Assembly: GCA_963822115.1 (NCBI GenBank)
Contig: CAWGGM010000006.1
Span: 62,001-126,000, forward strand
Direction: 5' to 3'
Length of the DNA stretch: 64,000 bases
Origin: CAWDXG01 sp963822115
GTDB taxonomy: Bacteria > Myxococcota_A > Polyangia > Polyangiales > Polyangiaceae
A program made the translations under genes and the position numbers. Shown here in pieces: positions 18,538 through 27,183 of this stretch. The notes under the pieces were generated by a model. That model saw only the letters and a program-made list of their open reading frames with translations. It did no database searches and was not told the origin of the DNA. How positions within the stretch are numbered: position 1 is the first letter of the stretch; the number at the start of each line of letters is the position of its first letter.

Positions 18538-19263
18538 ATGCAGGTAATTCCGGCGATCGATCTTCTCGGTGGCAGCGCCGTGCGCCTCCGCCAGGGGCGC
18601 TACGACGACGTCACCGTCTATCACGAGGCTCCGGCCGATCTGGCCGGGGAATGGTCGGGCCGCGTCGAGCGCCTGCACGTGGTCGATCTGGACGGAGCGC
18701 GCGACGGCAGAGCGGCGCAGCGCGAGCTGGTGCGCGCGATCGTCGCGGCGTTCGAGGGCGGCGTCCAGGTCGGAGGCGGCATCCGCAGCCAGGACGCGAT
18801 CGAGGCGTACCTCGAGCTCGGTGTCGAGCGCGTGGTGCTCGGTACCGCGGCGATCCGCAATCCGGATCTGGTGCGCGGCGCGATCGAGCGGCATCCGCAG
18901 CGCGTCGTCGTCGCGGTCGACGCGCGGGGTGGAATGGTGGCGACCGAGGGCTGGCGCGAACAGTCCACGCGCCGCGCCGTCGATGTCGTGCGCGAGCTCG
19001 CCGCAGACGAGCTCGCGGCCGTGCTGTACACCGACATCGAGCGCGACGGCATGGAGACCGGGCCCAATGTCGCCGAGACGGCTCGCCTCGCCCGCGAAGG
19101 CGGCGTGCCGGTCATCGCCAGCGGAGGCGTCGGCACTCTGGAGCACCTCGGACTGCTGGCGCGCGAGCCGGGCATCGAAGCCGCCATCGTGGGCCGCGCG
19201 CTGCACGAAGGGCGTTTCTCGCTGGAGCAAGCCGTCGACGCCGCCCAGCCCAGCGTGAGGTAG
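18538..19263 (+). CDS. hisA: ProFAR isomerase
   Basis: A 241-residue beta/alpha-barrel isomerase of histidine synthesis that opens the ribose ring of ProFAR (an Amadori rearrangement). The sequence begins MQVIPAIDLLGGSAVRLRQG with the catalytic Asp near position 8. Further landmarks are LHVVDLDGARDG, VQVGGGIRS, VVAVDARGGMVATEGW and the second catalytic Asp in YTDIERDGMETGPN, with the phosphate-binding IASGGVGTLE. Together with hisB and hisH it forms a partial his operon; the expected hisF neighbour is replaced by a TPR protein. Confidence 0.95.
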   Translation: MQVIPAIDLLGGSAVRLRQGRYDDVTVYHEAPADLAGEWSGRVERLHVVDLDGARDGRAAQRELVRAIVAAFEGGVQVGGGIRSQDAIEAYLELGVERVVLGTAAIRNPDLVRGAIERHPQRVVVAVDARGGMVATEGWREQSTRRAVDVVRELAADELAAVLYTDIERDGMETGPNVAETARLAREGGVPVIASGGVGTLEHLGLLAREPGIEAAIVGRALHEGRFSLEQAVDAAQPSVR

Positions 19264-19273
19264 GCTCGGGTAC

Positions 19274-20791
19274 ATGGCCGACCGGGGCGAACAGACGACA
19301 GCCGTCGAGCGCGCGCTCGCCGCGGACGAGCCCGCCGATCAAGACACCGCCTACGATGAGCCCGACTCGCTGCCGACGAGCTCGTTCGACGGCGAGGACT
19401 TCCTGTACCACCTGTACCGCGGCAGCGAGTTGCTCCAGGACAACTGCATCGGCGAGGCCAAGGAAGAGCTGGAGCGCGCTCTGTCCATGCAGCCGCGCGA
19501 CGTCGAGGGCCAGGGCCTGCTCGGCGTCGTCTACTTCCGCCTGGGGCTGTATCCGCGCGCGATCCAGATCTACGAGGAGCTCATCCGCGCCTATCCGGGC
19601 GAGGTCACGCCGCGCATCAATCTCGCACTCTGCTATCTCAAGACCGGACAGTCGATGCAGGCGCGCGACACGCTGGAAGCCGTGATCCGCATCGTGCCCG
19701 ACCACCGGCGCGCCTGGGGCTACCTGGGCCTCGTGTTCGAGCGGCTCGGCGATCACACCAAGGCGCTCGCCGCCTTCGAACGCGCGGGACAGGAACACAT
19801 GGCGCGCCGCATGCAGCGGCTGCTCGACAGCGAGGCGGCGCCGGCGGATCCCGACCCGCCCCAGCGCGCCGAGATGCGCCTGGCCGCTGCCGACGCGGTG
19901 CGCGAGCTGGACGAGCCACGCCCATTTTCGATAGCCGGGGCCGGACCCGACGAGGAGGCACCACCCTCGCGCTCGGGGCGCTGGCGTGCAGTCGAACCCG
20001 GCGAGGAGCGGATGCCCGCCTCGCGCGGCGCGCAGGCTGTCGCGCCGCCAGGACGTTTCGGGCCGGCCGTGCCGGCTGTCGCGGGGCCGCTCTCGACAGC
20101 GGCCGCGCCCACCAGGCCAAGTGCGCCAGGACAGCTTCCCTCGCCTGGCGAGCTCGCCGACCAGTCGCTGCTCGCCTTCAGCGACGGCCCGGGTGTGGTG
20201 ACGCGCGGGGGCATGGCGCTTGTGCAGTTCGACGAGTCGTTCGTGGCCCGCGTCGCGCTGGTACGCGCGCTCCGTCCCCGCGGCAGACCATTGTCCAGCC
20301 GGGAAGTCCTGCGCCGCTCGCGCGGCCGCGATCAGGCCGAACCACTGGGCGGGACCGCCACGCCGCTGGTGTTGCTCGAAGGTGCGGGGGGCCTGCTGAT
20401 CGCGGCGCCGGGGTCGCTGTCGGCGTTTGCCGTCCGCCTTGACGGCGACTTCCTGTACCTGCGCGAGGATCGCGTGCTCGGCTTCGACAGTGCGCTCCGG
20501 CACGAGAACGGCCGGCTTTCCACCGGCGGCGGAGAGCCGATCCCGATGGTCCAGCTCAGCGGAAGCGGCTCGATCGTCTTCGCAGCCCACGCACCGCTTG
20601 GCGCGCTCGGCGTGGATGCCGAGCGCGCGCTCGCCATCCGCGCCGACGACGTGCTGGGCTGGAGCGGCCGGCTGCTGCCGCAGCCGCTGCCTGCAAACCA
20701 GGCTCCCGGCTCCACGCACGGCCTGGTCGCATTCAACGGCGATGGGGCCGTCTTCGTCGATCCGCCCGGGACCACACCTGGAGTTCCGTAG
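19274..20791 (+). CDS. TPR protein with C-terminal AIM24-like domain
   Basis: A 505-residue protein without a signal peptide, starting at ATG 19274, ten bases after hisA. Residues of about 45-190 contain at least four TPR-like units (LLQDNCIGEAKEELERALSM, GVVYFRLGLYPRAIQIYEEL, PRINLALCYLKTGQSMQARD, GLVFERLGDHTKALAAFERA). A Pro/Ala-rich linker follows, then from about 300 a beta-rich AIM24-type domain with VLLEGAGGLLIAAPG, LYLREDRVLGFDSALRHENG and VQLSGSGSIVFAA. The family is named from a yeast mitochondrial protein; its bacterial role is not known. The TPR half suggests a scaffold. It may be co-transcribed with hisA. Confidence 0.8.
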   Translation: MADRGEQTTAVERALAADEPADQDTAYDEPDSLPTSSFDGEDFLYHLYRGSELLQDNCIGEAKEELERALSMQPRDVEGQGLLGVVYFRLGLYPRAIQIYEELIRAYPGEVTPRINLALCYLKTGQSMQARDTLEAVIRIVPDHRRAWGYLGLVFERLGDHTKALAAFERAGQEHMARRMQRLLDSEAAPADPDPPQRAEMRLAAADAVRELDEPRPFSIAGAGPDEEAPPSRSGRWRAVEPGEERMPASRGAQAVAPPGRFGPAVPAVAGPLSTAAAPTRPSAPGQLPSPGELADQSLLAFSDGPGVVTRGGMALVQFDESFVARVALVRALRPRGRPLSSREVLRRSRGRDQAEPLGGTATPLVLLEGAGGLLIAAPGSLSAFAVRLDGDFLYLREDRVLGFDSALRHENGRLSTGGGEPIPMVQLSGSGSIVFAAHAPLGALGVDAERALAIRADDVLGWSGRLLPQPLPANQAPGSTHGLVAFNGDGAVFVDPPGTTPGVP

Positions 20792-20802
20792 TCCTGCTGC
20801 CT

Positions 20803-21522
20803 ATGATGCGCGCGATGGCCGGCGCACGTCCCTCCAACCCACCGTCCCGGCGCTGGCGCCGACGCCGCCGGCGGCGCGCCGCCGACCCGGCCCTGCAGAA
20901 GGAGCGCCGCCGTTCGATCAAGGACGACGCCGTCAATCTGCCCAACCTGCTGACGATGGGACGCATCGTCATCATCCCGGTGGTGCTGTGGCTGATCGGC
21001 CGCGGCACACCGAACGACTGCGTGTGGGCGGCCCTCGTCTACTCCGCTGCGGCCATCACCGATCTGCTCGACGGCTATCTCGCCCGGCGCATGGGCGTGG
21101 TCAGCGTGCTCGGCAAGTTCCTCGACCCGCTGGCGGACAAGCTGTTGGTGATGGCGTCGCTGGTATGGATGGTGCCGATGGGGCGCATCCCCGAGTGGAC
21201 CGTCGTGCTGCTCCTGGCCCGCGAGATCTCGATCACCGGCCTGCGCTCCATCGCCAGCAGCGAGGGCGTCGTGATCGCCGCCGGCGGCGGCGGCAAGAAC
21301 AAGACCGCACTGCAGATGGTCGGCATCCTGTGCCTGCTCGTCGGTTACCCGTACCACCTGTCGCTCGGCTTCCTCGATCTGGGAGTGGTCGACCTGGTGC
21401 ACGTGGGCCGCTGGCTCATCTACATCTCGCTGGTCTTCTCCATCACCAGCGCGTTCCAGTACGTCGGCCTGTTCGCCGAAGCCGTGGAAGCCAAGAACCG
21501 GCGCCAGCGCTCGGATGGCTGA
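20803..21522 (+). CDS. pgsA: CDP-diacylglycerol-glycerol-3-phosphate 3-phosphatidyltransferase
   Basis: A 239-residue integral membrane enzyme that makes phosphatidylglycerol phosphate, the committed step to phosphatidylglycerol and cardiolipin. The CDP-alcohol phosphotransferase signature is complete: TDLLDGYLARRMG, then GKFLDPLADKLLVMAS. NLPNLLTMGRIVIIPVVLWL starts the first helix. About six hydrophobic segments are visible. The N-terminal 45 residues are very Arg-rich (RRWRRRRRRRAADPA) and longer than usual; the start could be ATG 20803, 20806 or 20815. It lies 11 bases after the TPR-AIM24 gene. Confidence 0.93.
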   Translation: MMRAMAGARPSNPPSRRWRRRRRRRAADPALQKERRRSIKDDAVNLPNLLTMGRIVIIPVVLWLIGRGTPNDCVWAALVYSAAAITDLLDGYLARRMGVVSVLGKFLDPLADKLLVMASLVWMVPMGRIPEWTVVLLLAREISITGLRSIASSEGVVIAAGGGGKNKTALQMVGILCLLVGYPYHLSLGFLDLGVVDLVHVGRWLIYISLVFSITSAFQYVGLFAEAVEAKNRRQRSDG

Positions 21523-21605
21523 TTCCGGCCGCCGGCGGGCCCGTTTGCGCCCCTTTCCGGGGCGGTGGACACGCCCGCCAGGGGCCTGCTAGGAATGACG
21601 CGCCC

Positions 21606-22025
21606 ATGACTCCACGTCGCCGACGGGTTCCCATCCTGCTGCTCCTTTCCGCTTCCGCGTTGGTCGTCGCTTTCAGCGGCTGCGCGCGCCAGGGCGAAGG
21701 CGAGCACTGCGACTACGCCTCCAACGGCAACAAGGACTGCCAGACCGGCCTTGTCTGCGTGTCCGGCAACGATCTGCAACAGACCGGTGCCGATCGCTGT
21801 TGCCCGCCCGAGGGCCAGCCGATCAGCGTCTCGACGTGCACGCGACGCGGTTCGATCGGCGGCACGGGCGGCACCGGCGGCACGGGCGGCACCACAGGCA
21901 GCGGCGGCAGCGCGGGCAGCGGCGGTGCCGACTCCGGCACGGCCGGCAGCGCCGGAACGGGCGGCACCGGTGGCTCGTCCAGCGGTGGCTCGTCCAGCGG
22001 CGGTACGGACGCAGGAGCGGGCTGA
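21606..22025 (+). CDS. Gly-rich lipoprotein, first of a tandem pair
   Basis: A 139-residue predicted lipoprotein. ATG 21606 begins a signal peptide (ILLLLSASALVVAFSGCARQ) with the lipobox Cys. The mature N-terminus has a small Cys-rich motif, HCDYASNGNKDCQTGLVCV, ending in a CC pair. The rest is low-complexity Gly/Thr/Ser (SIGGTGGTGG and similar), ending TDAGAG. The next gene is a paralogue with the same plan, so this is a local duplication. Such proteins are common in myxobacterial genomes and have no known function. Confidence 0.75.
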   Translation: MTPRRRRVPILLLLSASALVVAFSGCARQGEGEHCDYASNGNKDCQTGLVCVSGNDLQQTGADRCCPPEGQPISVSTCTRRGSIGGTGGTGGTGGTTGSGGSAGSGGADSGTAGSAGTGGTGGSSSGGSSSGGTDAGAG

Positions 22026-22045
22026 CCGCACGGGGGGAGCGGGAC

Positions 22046-22516
22046 GTGACACCTCGACTCGCTGTGCTGCTCGCTGCGCTGCTTCTGGCGCCCGCGTGCA
22101 GTCCAGGCGCCAGTGAAGGCGCTGGCTGCGATCGCGCCAACGGCAACGACGACTGCAAGGCCGGACTGGTCTGCACGGCCGCGATCGACCTGGCGGCGAG
22201 CAGCTCGCGCTGCTGTCCGCGTCCACCCGACAAGCCGACCACGAGCGCCTGCGCACCCGCTGGGCAGGGCTACCAGCCCGATCCGTCCGTGCCCCCGTAC
22301 TCGAGCGGCGGCAGCGCGGGCAACGGCGGCAACGGCGGGGCAGCCGGTAGCGGCGGAACAGCCGGCGCGGGCGGCAGCGCAGGCACAGGCGGCAGTGACG
22401 CAGGCAGCGCAGGCGCGGGCGGCAGCGCAGGCAGCGCGGGCACAGGCGGCAGTGACGCAGGCAGCGCAGGCGCGGGCGGCAGCGGCGGCAACGCGACCGA
22501 CGCGGGAGGCGGCTGA
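22046..22516 (+). CDS. Gly-rich lipoprotein, second of a tandem pair
   Basis: A 156-residue predicted lipoprotein, paralogue of the preceding gene. GTG 22046 follows a purine-rich GGGGGGAGCGGG site. The signal ends in LLLAPACSPG. The Cys motif (GCDRANGNDDCKAGLVCTA) aligns with that of the neighbour, and a CC pair follows (SSRCCPRPP). The tail is Gly/Ala/Ser-rich with internally repeated units (GSDAGSAGAGGSAG twice) and ends TDAGGG. It is 20 bases after its paralogue and 3 bases before the export-subunit gene, so all three may be one transcript. Confidence 0.75.
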   Translation: MTPRLAVLLAALLLAPACSPGASEGAGCDRANGNDDCKAGLVCTAAIDLAASSSRCCPRPPDKPTTSACAPAGQGYQPDPSVPPYSSGGSAGNGGNGGAAGSGGTAGAGGSAGTGGSDAGSAGAGGSAGSAGTGGSDAGSAGAGGSGGNATDAGGG

Positions 22517-22519
22517 GCC

Positions 22520-22774
22520 ATGCCCGTGACGCACCTCGCCGCCGACGCACAGCAGGCCCTGCTGCTCGCCGTCGCCATCTCGCTGCCCGTGGTCGGCATC
22601 GCCGCGATCGCCGGGCTTCTGGTCGCGATCTTCCAGGCCGCAACGCAAGTGCAGGACATGACGCTCGCGCACCTGCCTCGGCTCGTCGTGGTCGCCATCG
22701 CGCTGGCCGTCGCAGGCCCGTGGATGGGCTCGCAGATCGCCGCCTTCGCCGCGCGCGTGTTCGTCGGCGGATGA
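22520..22774 (+). CDS. FliQ/SctS family type III export subunit, orphan
   Basis: An 84-residue protein with two hydrophobic helices (ALLLAVAISLPVVGIAAIAGLLVA and LVVVAIALAVAGPWM, quoted in part). It has the family core IAGLLVAIFQAATQVQDMTL between them, typical of FliQ/SctS (export protein family 3), an inner-membrane gate subunit of flagellar and non-flagellar type III secretion systems. Length is normal (about 85-90). No other flagellar or injectisome gene is in the window, so it is isolated here. Its stop overlaps the ATG of the next gene (ATGA). Confidence 0.8.
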   Translation: MPVTHLAADAQQALLLAVAISLPVVGIAAIAGLLVAIFQAATQVQDMTLAHLPRLVVVAIALAVAGPWMGSQIAAFAARVFVGG

Positions 22775-23970
22775 CCCCCGCCGCAGCGAAACCCGGTGTG
22801 CTGTCGCCGGGCGATCTGGGCGGCGCTGGGCGGCGCGGCCGCGTGCGGGTTGGTGGCCGCGTCGCTTCGGCCGACCCGCTGCTGGTCGCCGACGCACTGG
22901 CTTCGGTGCAGGTCGAACCCGCGCTTGGCGTGGAGCCGGGCGAGCTGATCATCGCGGAAGGACGCTATTCTGCCAGGCGCCTGCGCGACGCCCGGCTCGT
23001 CGAGCGCTTTGCCGCGCCGCCCAGCCCCGCCGGCGGCGAGTTCGCCGCCCTCGCCTGGAGCGGCAAGGGCCGCCGTCTGCTCCAGCGCGCCCGCGCCCTC
23101 GCCGGGATCCGCGTCTACTTCCACCAGGAAGATTTCATCGAAGTCGACACACCGCAGCGCGTGCCCATGCCCGGCCTGGATCTACACGTCGACGCCCTCG
23201 GCGCCAGCGGCGGCTATCTGGTCACCTCGCCCGAGCACGCCATGAAGCGGCTGCTCGCGGGCGGCCTGCCGCGCATCTACCAGCTGTCGCACTGCTGGCG
23301 CGCCGACGAACAGGGCGCACTGCACCAGCCCGAGTTCATGCTGTGCGAGTGGTACCGCGCCTTCGCGGGCCAAAACGACGTGATCGCCGACACGGAACAG
23401 CTCGTCGCACGCGTCGCCAGCGCGCTCGCCGGCGCACCGGTGCTGGTTGCCGGCAAGCGCCGCATCGATGCGACCCCGCCCTTCCCGCGCCTGACGGTGC
23501 GTCAGGCCTTCCGGCGCTATGCGGGCGTCGACGATGCCGTCGAGCTCGCCGCCCGCGACGAGGATCGCTTCTTCGAGCTGCTGGTCGACCAGGTCGAGCC
23601 CGCTCTGGCCCGCAAGCGTCGTCCCGTGTTCCTGTGCGACTACCCGATCAGCCAGGCCTCGCTCGCGCGCCCCTCGCCGCGCGATCCCACGGTCGCCGAG
23701 CGCTTCGAGCTGTACGTCGCGGGCGTCGAACTGTGCAACGGCTTTGGCGAGCTCACCGACGCCGCCGAACAGCGCCGCCGCTTCCGCCGCGATCGCGCCG
23801 AGCGCAGGAAGCTCCGCCGGCCCGTCTATCCGCTCGACGAGGCGCTGCTCGCCGCCCTCGCCGAGGGCATGCCCCCGGCTGGCGGCAACGCGCTCGGCGT
23901 CGATCGCTTGATCGCTCTAGCGCTCGGCGCATCGTCCATCGCCGACGTGATGCCATTCGCCGCAGGTTGA
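22771..23970 (+). CDS. epmA: EF-P lysyl/beta-lysyl ligase-like protein (EpmA/GenX family)
   Basis: A 399-residue class II aminoacyl-tRNA synthetase paralogue resembling the catalytic half of lysyl-tRNA synthetase. EpmA attaches (R)-beta-lysine to elongation factor P. ATG 22771 overlaps the upstream stop. Residues 1-70 are a short beta-rich extension (VRVGGRVASADPLLVADALA) in place of the full anticodon-binding domain. Class II motifs are clear: motif 1-like ALAGIRVYFHQEDFIEVDTP, motif 2 QLSHCWRADEQGALHQPEFM, and motif 3 GNALGVDRLIALALGA. VELCNGFGELTD matches the lysine-binding region. EpmB and EF-P genes are not nearby. A remote alternative is a tRNA-independent amino acid activase. Confidence 0.85.
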   Translation: MTPAAAKPGVLSPGDLGGAGRRGRVRVGGRVASADPLLVADALASVQVEPALGVEPGELIIAEGRYSARRLRDARLVERFAAPPSPAGGEFAALAWSGKGRRLLQRARALAGIRVYFHQEDFIEVDTPQRVPMPGLDLHVDALGASGGYLVTSPEHAMKRLLAGGLPRIYQLSHCWRADEQGALHQPEFMLCEWYRAFAGQNDVIADTEQLVARVASALAGAPVLVAGKRRIDATPPFPRLTVRQAFRRYAGVDDAVELAARDEDRFFELLVDQVEPALARKRRPVFLCDYPISQASLARPSPRDPTVAERFELYVAGVELCNGFGELTDAAEQRRRFRRDRAERRKLRRPVYPLDEALLAALAEGMPPAGGNALGVDRLIALALGASSIADVMPFAAG

Positions 23971-24096
23971 TCGACTGGCGGGTCCTGGCAGCCGCTGCCC
24001 GTCGCAGCCGGAACAGCGCGGGACGGACTCCCATGGCGGCCCTGCAACGTCGCCGTCCCGGGGAAGCATTCTGCCAGCGCGGACGTACAATCGCTG

Positions 24097-24648
24097 ATGG
24101 CACGGACCATCAGGCATGGCGCGCTGGCCGCCGCCCTGTTCGGCGCGGCGCTGGTCTGTCTGGGCGCTCCGGCGCGTGCCGGCGATGCGCCGGATGCAGC
24201 GGAGCTCAGGGCGCTGTACTCGGCTTCCACGTTCGCTGCGGGGCGCTGCGACTTCGGCGACTGCCTGCACAACGGCTGGACCACCCACGGCGCAAAGGGC
24301 GACATCCGCTCGCGCTGCGACTTCGGCGACTGCCTGCACAACGGCTGGACCACCCGGCTCGACGACGGCAAGCAGGCCCGCACCCACTGCCATTTCGGCG
24401 ACTGCATGGCCGAGGGCTGGACCACCGACTACCCGGGCAATCGCCACAGCGAGACCAGCTGCCGCTTCGGCAAGTGCTGGAAGGACGGCTGGAGCACGCG
24501 CCATCCCGACGGCACCTCGAGCGAGAGCCGCTGCGATTTCAACCACTGCGGCACCGAAGGCTGGACCACCCGCCTACCGGACAACTCGAGCATCCACTGC
24601 CGTTGCCGCTTCAAGGACTGCCGCAAGAATGGCGCCGACTGCGGCTAG
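24097..24648 (+). CDS. Secreted protein of six tandem Cys-rich GWTT repeats
   Basis: A 183-residue protein with a signal peptide (ALAAALFGAALVCLGAPARA). The mature part, from about residue 50, is almost entirely a tandem repeat of 23-25 residues. The pattern is CxFGDC, three residues, GWTT, then a polar turn with Asp/Gly. I count five clear units (CDFGDCLHNGWTT twice, CHFGDCMAEGWTT, CRFGKCWKDGWST, CDFNHCGTEGWTT) and a sixth shortened one (CRFKDCRKNGADC). Each unit has two Cys, suggesting one disulfide per repeat. I do not recognise the family. It stands alone, 126 bases after epmA. Confidence 0.75.
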   Translation: MARTIRHGALAAALFGAALVCLGAPARAGDAPDAAELRALYSASTFAAGRCDFGDCLHNGWTTHGAKGDIRSRCDFGDCLHNGWTTRLDDGKQARTHCHFGDCMAEGWTTDYPGNRHSETSCRFGKCWKDGWSTRHPDGTSSESRCDFNHCGTEGWTTRLPDNSSIHCRCRFKDCRKNGADCG

Positions 24649-24699
24649 CCGTAGCGGCGGCGCGGCGCTCGCACGCCGCGCCGCACAGCGACAGGCGGG

Positions 24700-27183
24700 C
24701 TACTTGCCGACCTGGGGGACCAGACCTTCAGCCGCCATAGCGAGGAAGCGGACCGCGTCGTCGTTGGCGTTCTTGACGTTGAAGACGACGAAGTGGCCGT
24801 CATCGCTCGAGGCCGGAGCGTACTCGCGCACGGCGAGCGTGTACGGCTGTCCCCCGACCGTCACGTTGCCGGACAGCGGCACCGGCTTGGGCTGGGCGCC
24901 ACCGATCTTGTCGGGTGTGGTCACGCTGGCGTCTGCCTGGGCCACGTCCAGACCTGCGGCGATGGCGAACGTCGCCAGCGTGACCGGCGGCGCGTAGGTA
25001 TCGCCCAGACCGTAGGTCTGGAACACGTCCTTCGGCGTCATGCCCGTGAGGGGCTTGCGACCGATCGCGACGGCGTAGTTGAGCGGGTCGGCCGGATCCT
25101 CCCACTCCTGCAGCAGCGACAACGCCGGATGCATGTTGCCGCCGTTCAGACCGCCCTTGGCGTCGTAGTCGGCCAGCACGAACGGCAGCGCACCCTTGAT
25201 GTTCACCGGGCTCGTCTTGTTCATGAGCGCATCCATCAGACCCGCTCCGTCGCCGCTGAGCACGGCGGCCTTGTACACATCGGTGAAGGGCAGTGCCAGG
25301 CTGCCCTCGGTCGAGCCCTGCGAGTGCCCGAAGAACATGATGGCGCCCGGGTCCACCTTGATCGCGGCGCCGCCGGTGTCGGCTGCGGTCACGTCCAGCG
25401 ACGCGGCGAACTTCGCCAGCGACAGCTGGTCGGCCGCACCCTGGATCGGGTTGCCGCGCGCCGCGTCGGGGTTCTTGAAGTTGAAGAACAGGTTGTCGGG
25501 CGAGTCGGTCGAGCTGCCGCGGCGCGGCCCGTGTTCCACCTGGTCGATGCCGAGCACGGCGAACTGCACGGTCTTGCCGTCCGGCGCGGTCACGCTGGAC
25601 AGCGCGCCAGCCACCTCGGGGCGGATGTGGCTGCGGTACGAGCCGCCCGTGCCGTGCGCGTACACGACCAGCGGCCAGCCGTTTGCCGGCATCGTGCCCT
25701 TGGGCACGGTGAGCGCCATGCACACGTCCTCGTTGCGAGCGACCTTGTCGGTCACGCCACCGCCCGAGTCCTTGTACGGCTCGGTGCCCTGCTGGAAGAT
25801 CGGCAGCGACACCAGCGCCTGGTACTCGTCGTAGGCCGGATCGCCGCTGCCGCAGGCGCGGTCACCGTCCGCCTGCGGGCACGGGCTCTTCGCGCCGCTG
25901 CCGCACTTGACCCAGCTCTTGGCCGTGGGGGCGGGCAGACCATCGATGGTCTTGGCGATGCCCGCCATGGGGTCGCGCACGCCGCCCGCCGTGATCACCG
26001 TCGCGTCGAGGATCGTGGTCGGATCGATCGACTGGTCCTTCAGGTAGTCGCGGAAGGGCTGGTAGGCCGCGTAGGCCTTGGCGAGCGTGGCGTCCGCCGG
26101 CGCGCCGGCGTCGCTCAGGAGCTTCTGCAGTTGCAGCGAGCGCTCGATGGGCTTGCCGTTGGAGTCCACGCCAGCCGTGGTCAGCCACACGGCATAGGTG
26201 TGCGTTGGGATCAGCGGGTGCCCCTGCGGGCGGCGCACTGCAAACCAGTTGTCGCAGATGTAGTTGGTGCGCCCCCCGGAGTAGTACCAGCCGAGCCCCT
26301 CGCTGCGGCTGTACTCGGGCGCGCCCTTGGTGATGTCGACCCAGTTGACCGGGCTGTTTCCGCTGCTGGACCGGAAGCTCGCGTAGTCGACGGCACCGGA
26401 GAAGCGGAAATAGACCGTCGGGTACGTCCCCCAGGCCGTGTCGTCCTTTTCGAGTGCGTCGACATAGATCTGCACCGGATCGAAACCGAGCAGATCCTTG
26501 CCCGGCGTGGGGAAGCCGGTGAGGTCCAGCTTGCCGCCCTCGGAGAGGATGTCGTTGGGGAACGGCAGGCGGAAGAAGTCGCCGTACTGGCCGGCGGGAT
26601 CCTTGACGCCGGGCACCTCGAAGTAGGCGTGCACGCTGCCCGTGCTGGGCGCGTCGCAGGTGACGCCCGGCCAGAGCGGCACGCCGAAGCTCGGCGCGCC
26701 GGGCGGAGGCGTGCTGCAGATCCCGCCGGTGCAGGTCAGCCCGGAGAAGCAGTCGGAGCTGGTGGCGCAGGTCTTGTTCACGCCGTTCGAGCCTTCGGCG
26801 ACGCACTGCGCGGAGAAGCCGACCAGACCGCAGCGCAGACCGGACTGGCAGTCGCCGTCACCCCGGCAGGAGTCGCCCGCCGCGCCCTGCCCCGCCGGCT
26901 GGCACGTGCCGCCCAGGCACTGCAGCCCGTCCTTGCACTCGTCGCTGATCACGCACGGGGCGTTCTCCTGCGTGCTGTGCCCCGCGGCACACACGCCGCT
27001 CTGGCACACCAGCCCAGCTCGGCAGGCCTGACTGGTGCAGCTGTCGCCGACCCCGGCTCCGCCCGGCAGGTTGCTGCCCCCGCCACTGCCCGAGGCCGTC
27101 GTGACCGCACCGTTGTCGCAACCGCCGACCGTCAGGGCCAGCGCCGCGAACAGCACCACTCCCACGCGAAGTCCAGCTGACAT
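24700..27183 (-). CDS. Lipoprotein with Cys-rich N-terminus and alpha/beta-hydrolase domain
   Basis: An 827-residue predicted lipoprotein. The ATG (complement of 27181-27183) has a GGAGAGGA site; the signal ends LALTVGGCDN. Residues of about 45-175 carry repeated Cys-knot units (CTSQACRAGLVCQSGVC, CVISDECKDGLQCLGGTC, CRGDGDCQSGLRC). The remainder resembles large extracellular esterase/lipase-like proteins: PLVVYAHGTGGSYRSH for the oxyanion region, nucleophile Ser621 in FFGHSQGSTEGS, then a C-terminal stretch with SSDDGHFVVF containing a candidate catalytic His. Substrate unknown. It is convergent with the Cys-repeat gene and separated by 127 bases from apt. Confidence 0.8.
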   Translation of the reverse strand: MSAGLRVGVVLFAALALTVGGCDNGAVTTASGSGGGSNLPGGAGVGDSCTSQACRAGLVCQSGVCAAGHSTQENAPCVISDECKDGLQCLGGTCQPAGQGAAGDSCRGDGDCQSGLRCGLVGFSAQCVAEGSNGVNKTCATSSDCFSGLTCTGGICSTPPPGAPSFGVPLWPGVTCDAPSTGSVHAYFEVPGVKDPAGQYGDFFRLPFPNDILSEGGKLDLTGFPTPGKDLLGFDPVQIYVDALEKDDTAWGTYPTVYFRFSGAVDYASFRSSSGNSPVNWVDITKGAPEYSRSEGLGWYYSGGRTNYICDNWFAVRRPQGHPLIPTHTYAVWLTTAGVDSNGKPIERSLQLQKLLSDAGAPADATLAKAYAAYQPFRDYLKDQSIDPTTILDATVITAGGVRDPMAGIAKTIDGLPAPTAKSWVKCGSGAKSPCPQADGDRACGSGDPAYDEYQALVSLPIFQQGTEPYKDSGGGVTDKVARNEDVCMALTVPKGTMPANGWPLVVYAHGTGGSYRSHIRPEVAGALSSVTAPDGKTVQFAVLGIDQVEHGPRRGSSTDSPDNLFFNFKNPDAARGNPIQGAADQLSLAKFAASLDVTAADTGGAAIKVDPGAIMFFGHSQGSTEGSLALPFTDVYKAAVLSGDGAGLMDALMNKTSPVNIKGALPFVLADYDAKGGLNGGNMHPALSLLQEWEDPADPLNYAVAIGRKPLTGMTPKDVFQTYGLGDTYAPPVTLATFAIAAGLDVAQADASVTTPDKIGGAQPKPVPLSGNVTVGGQPYTLAVREYAPASSDDGHFVVFNVKNANDDAVRFLAMAAEGLVPQVGK

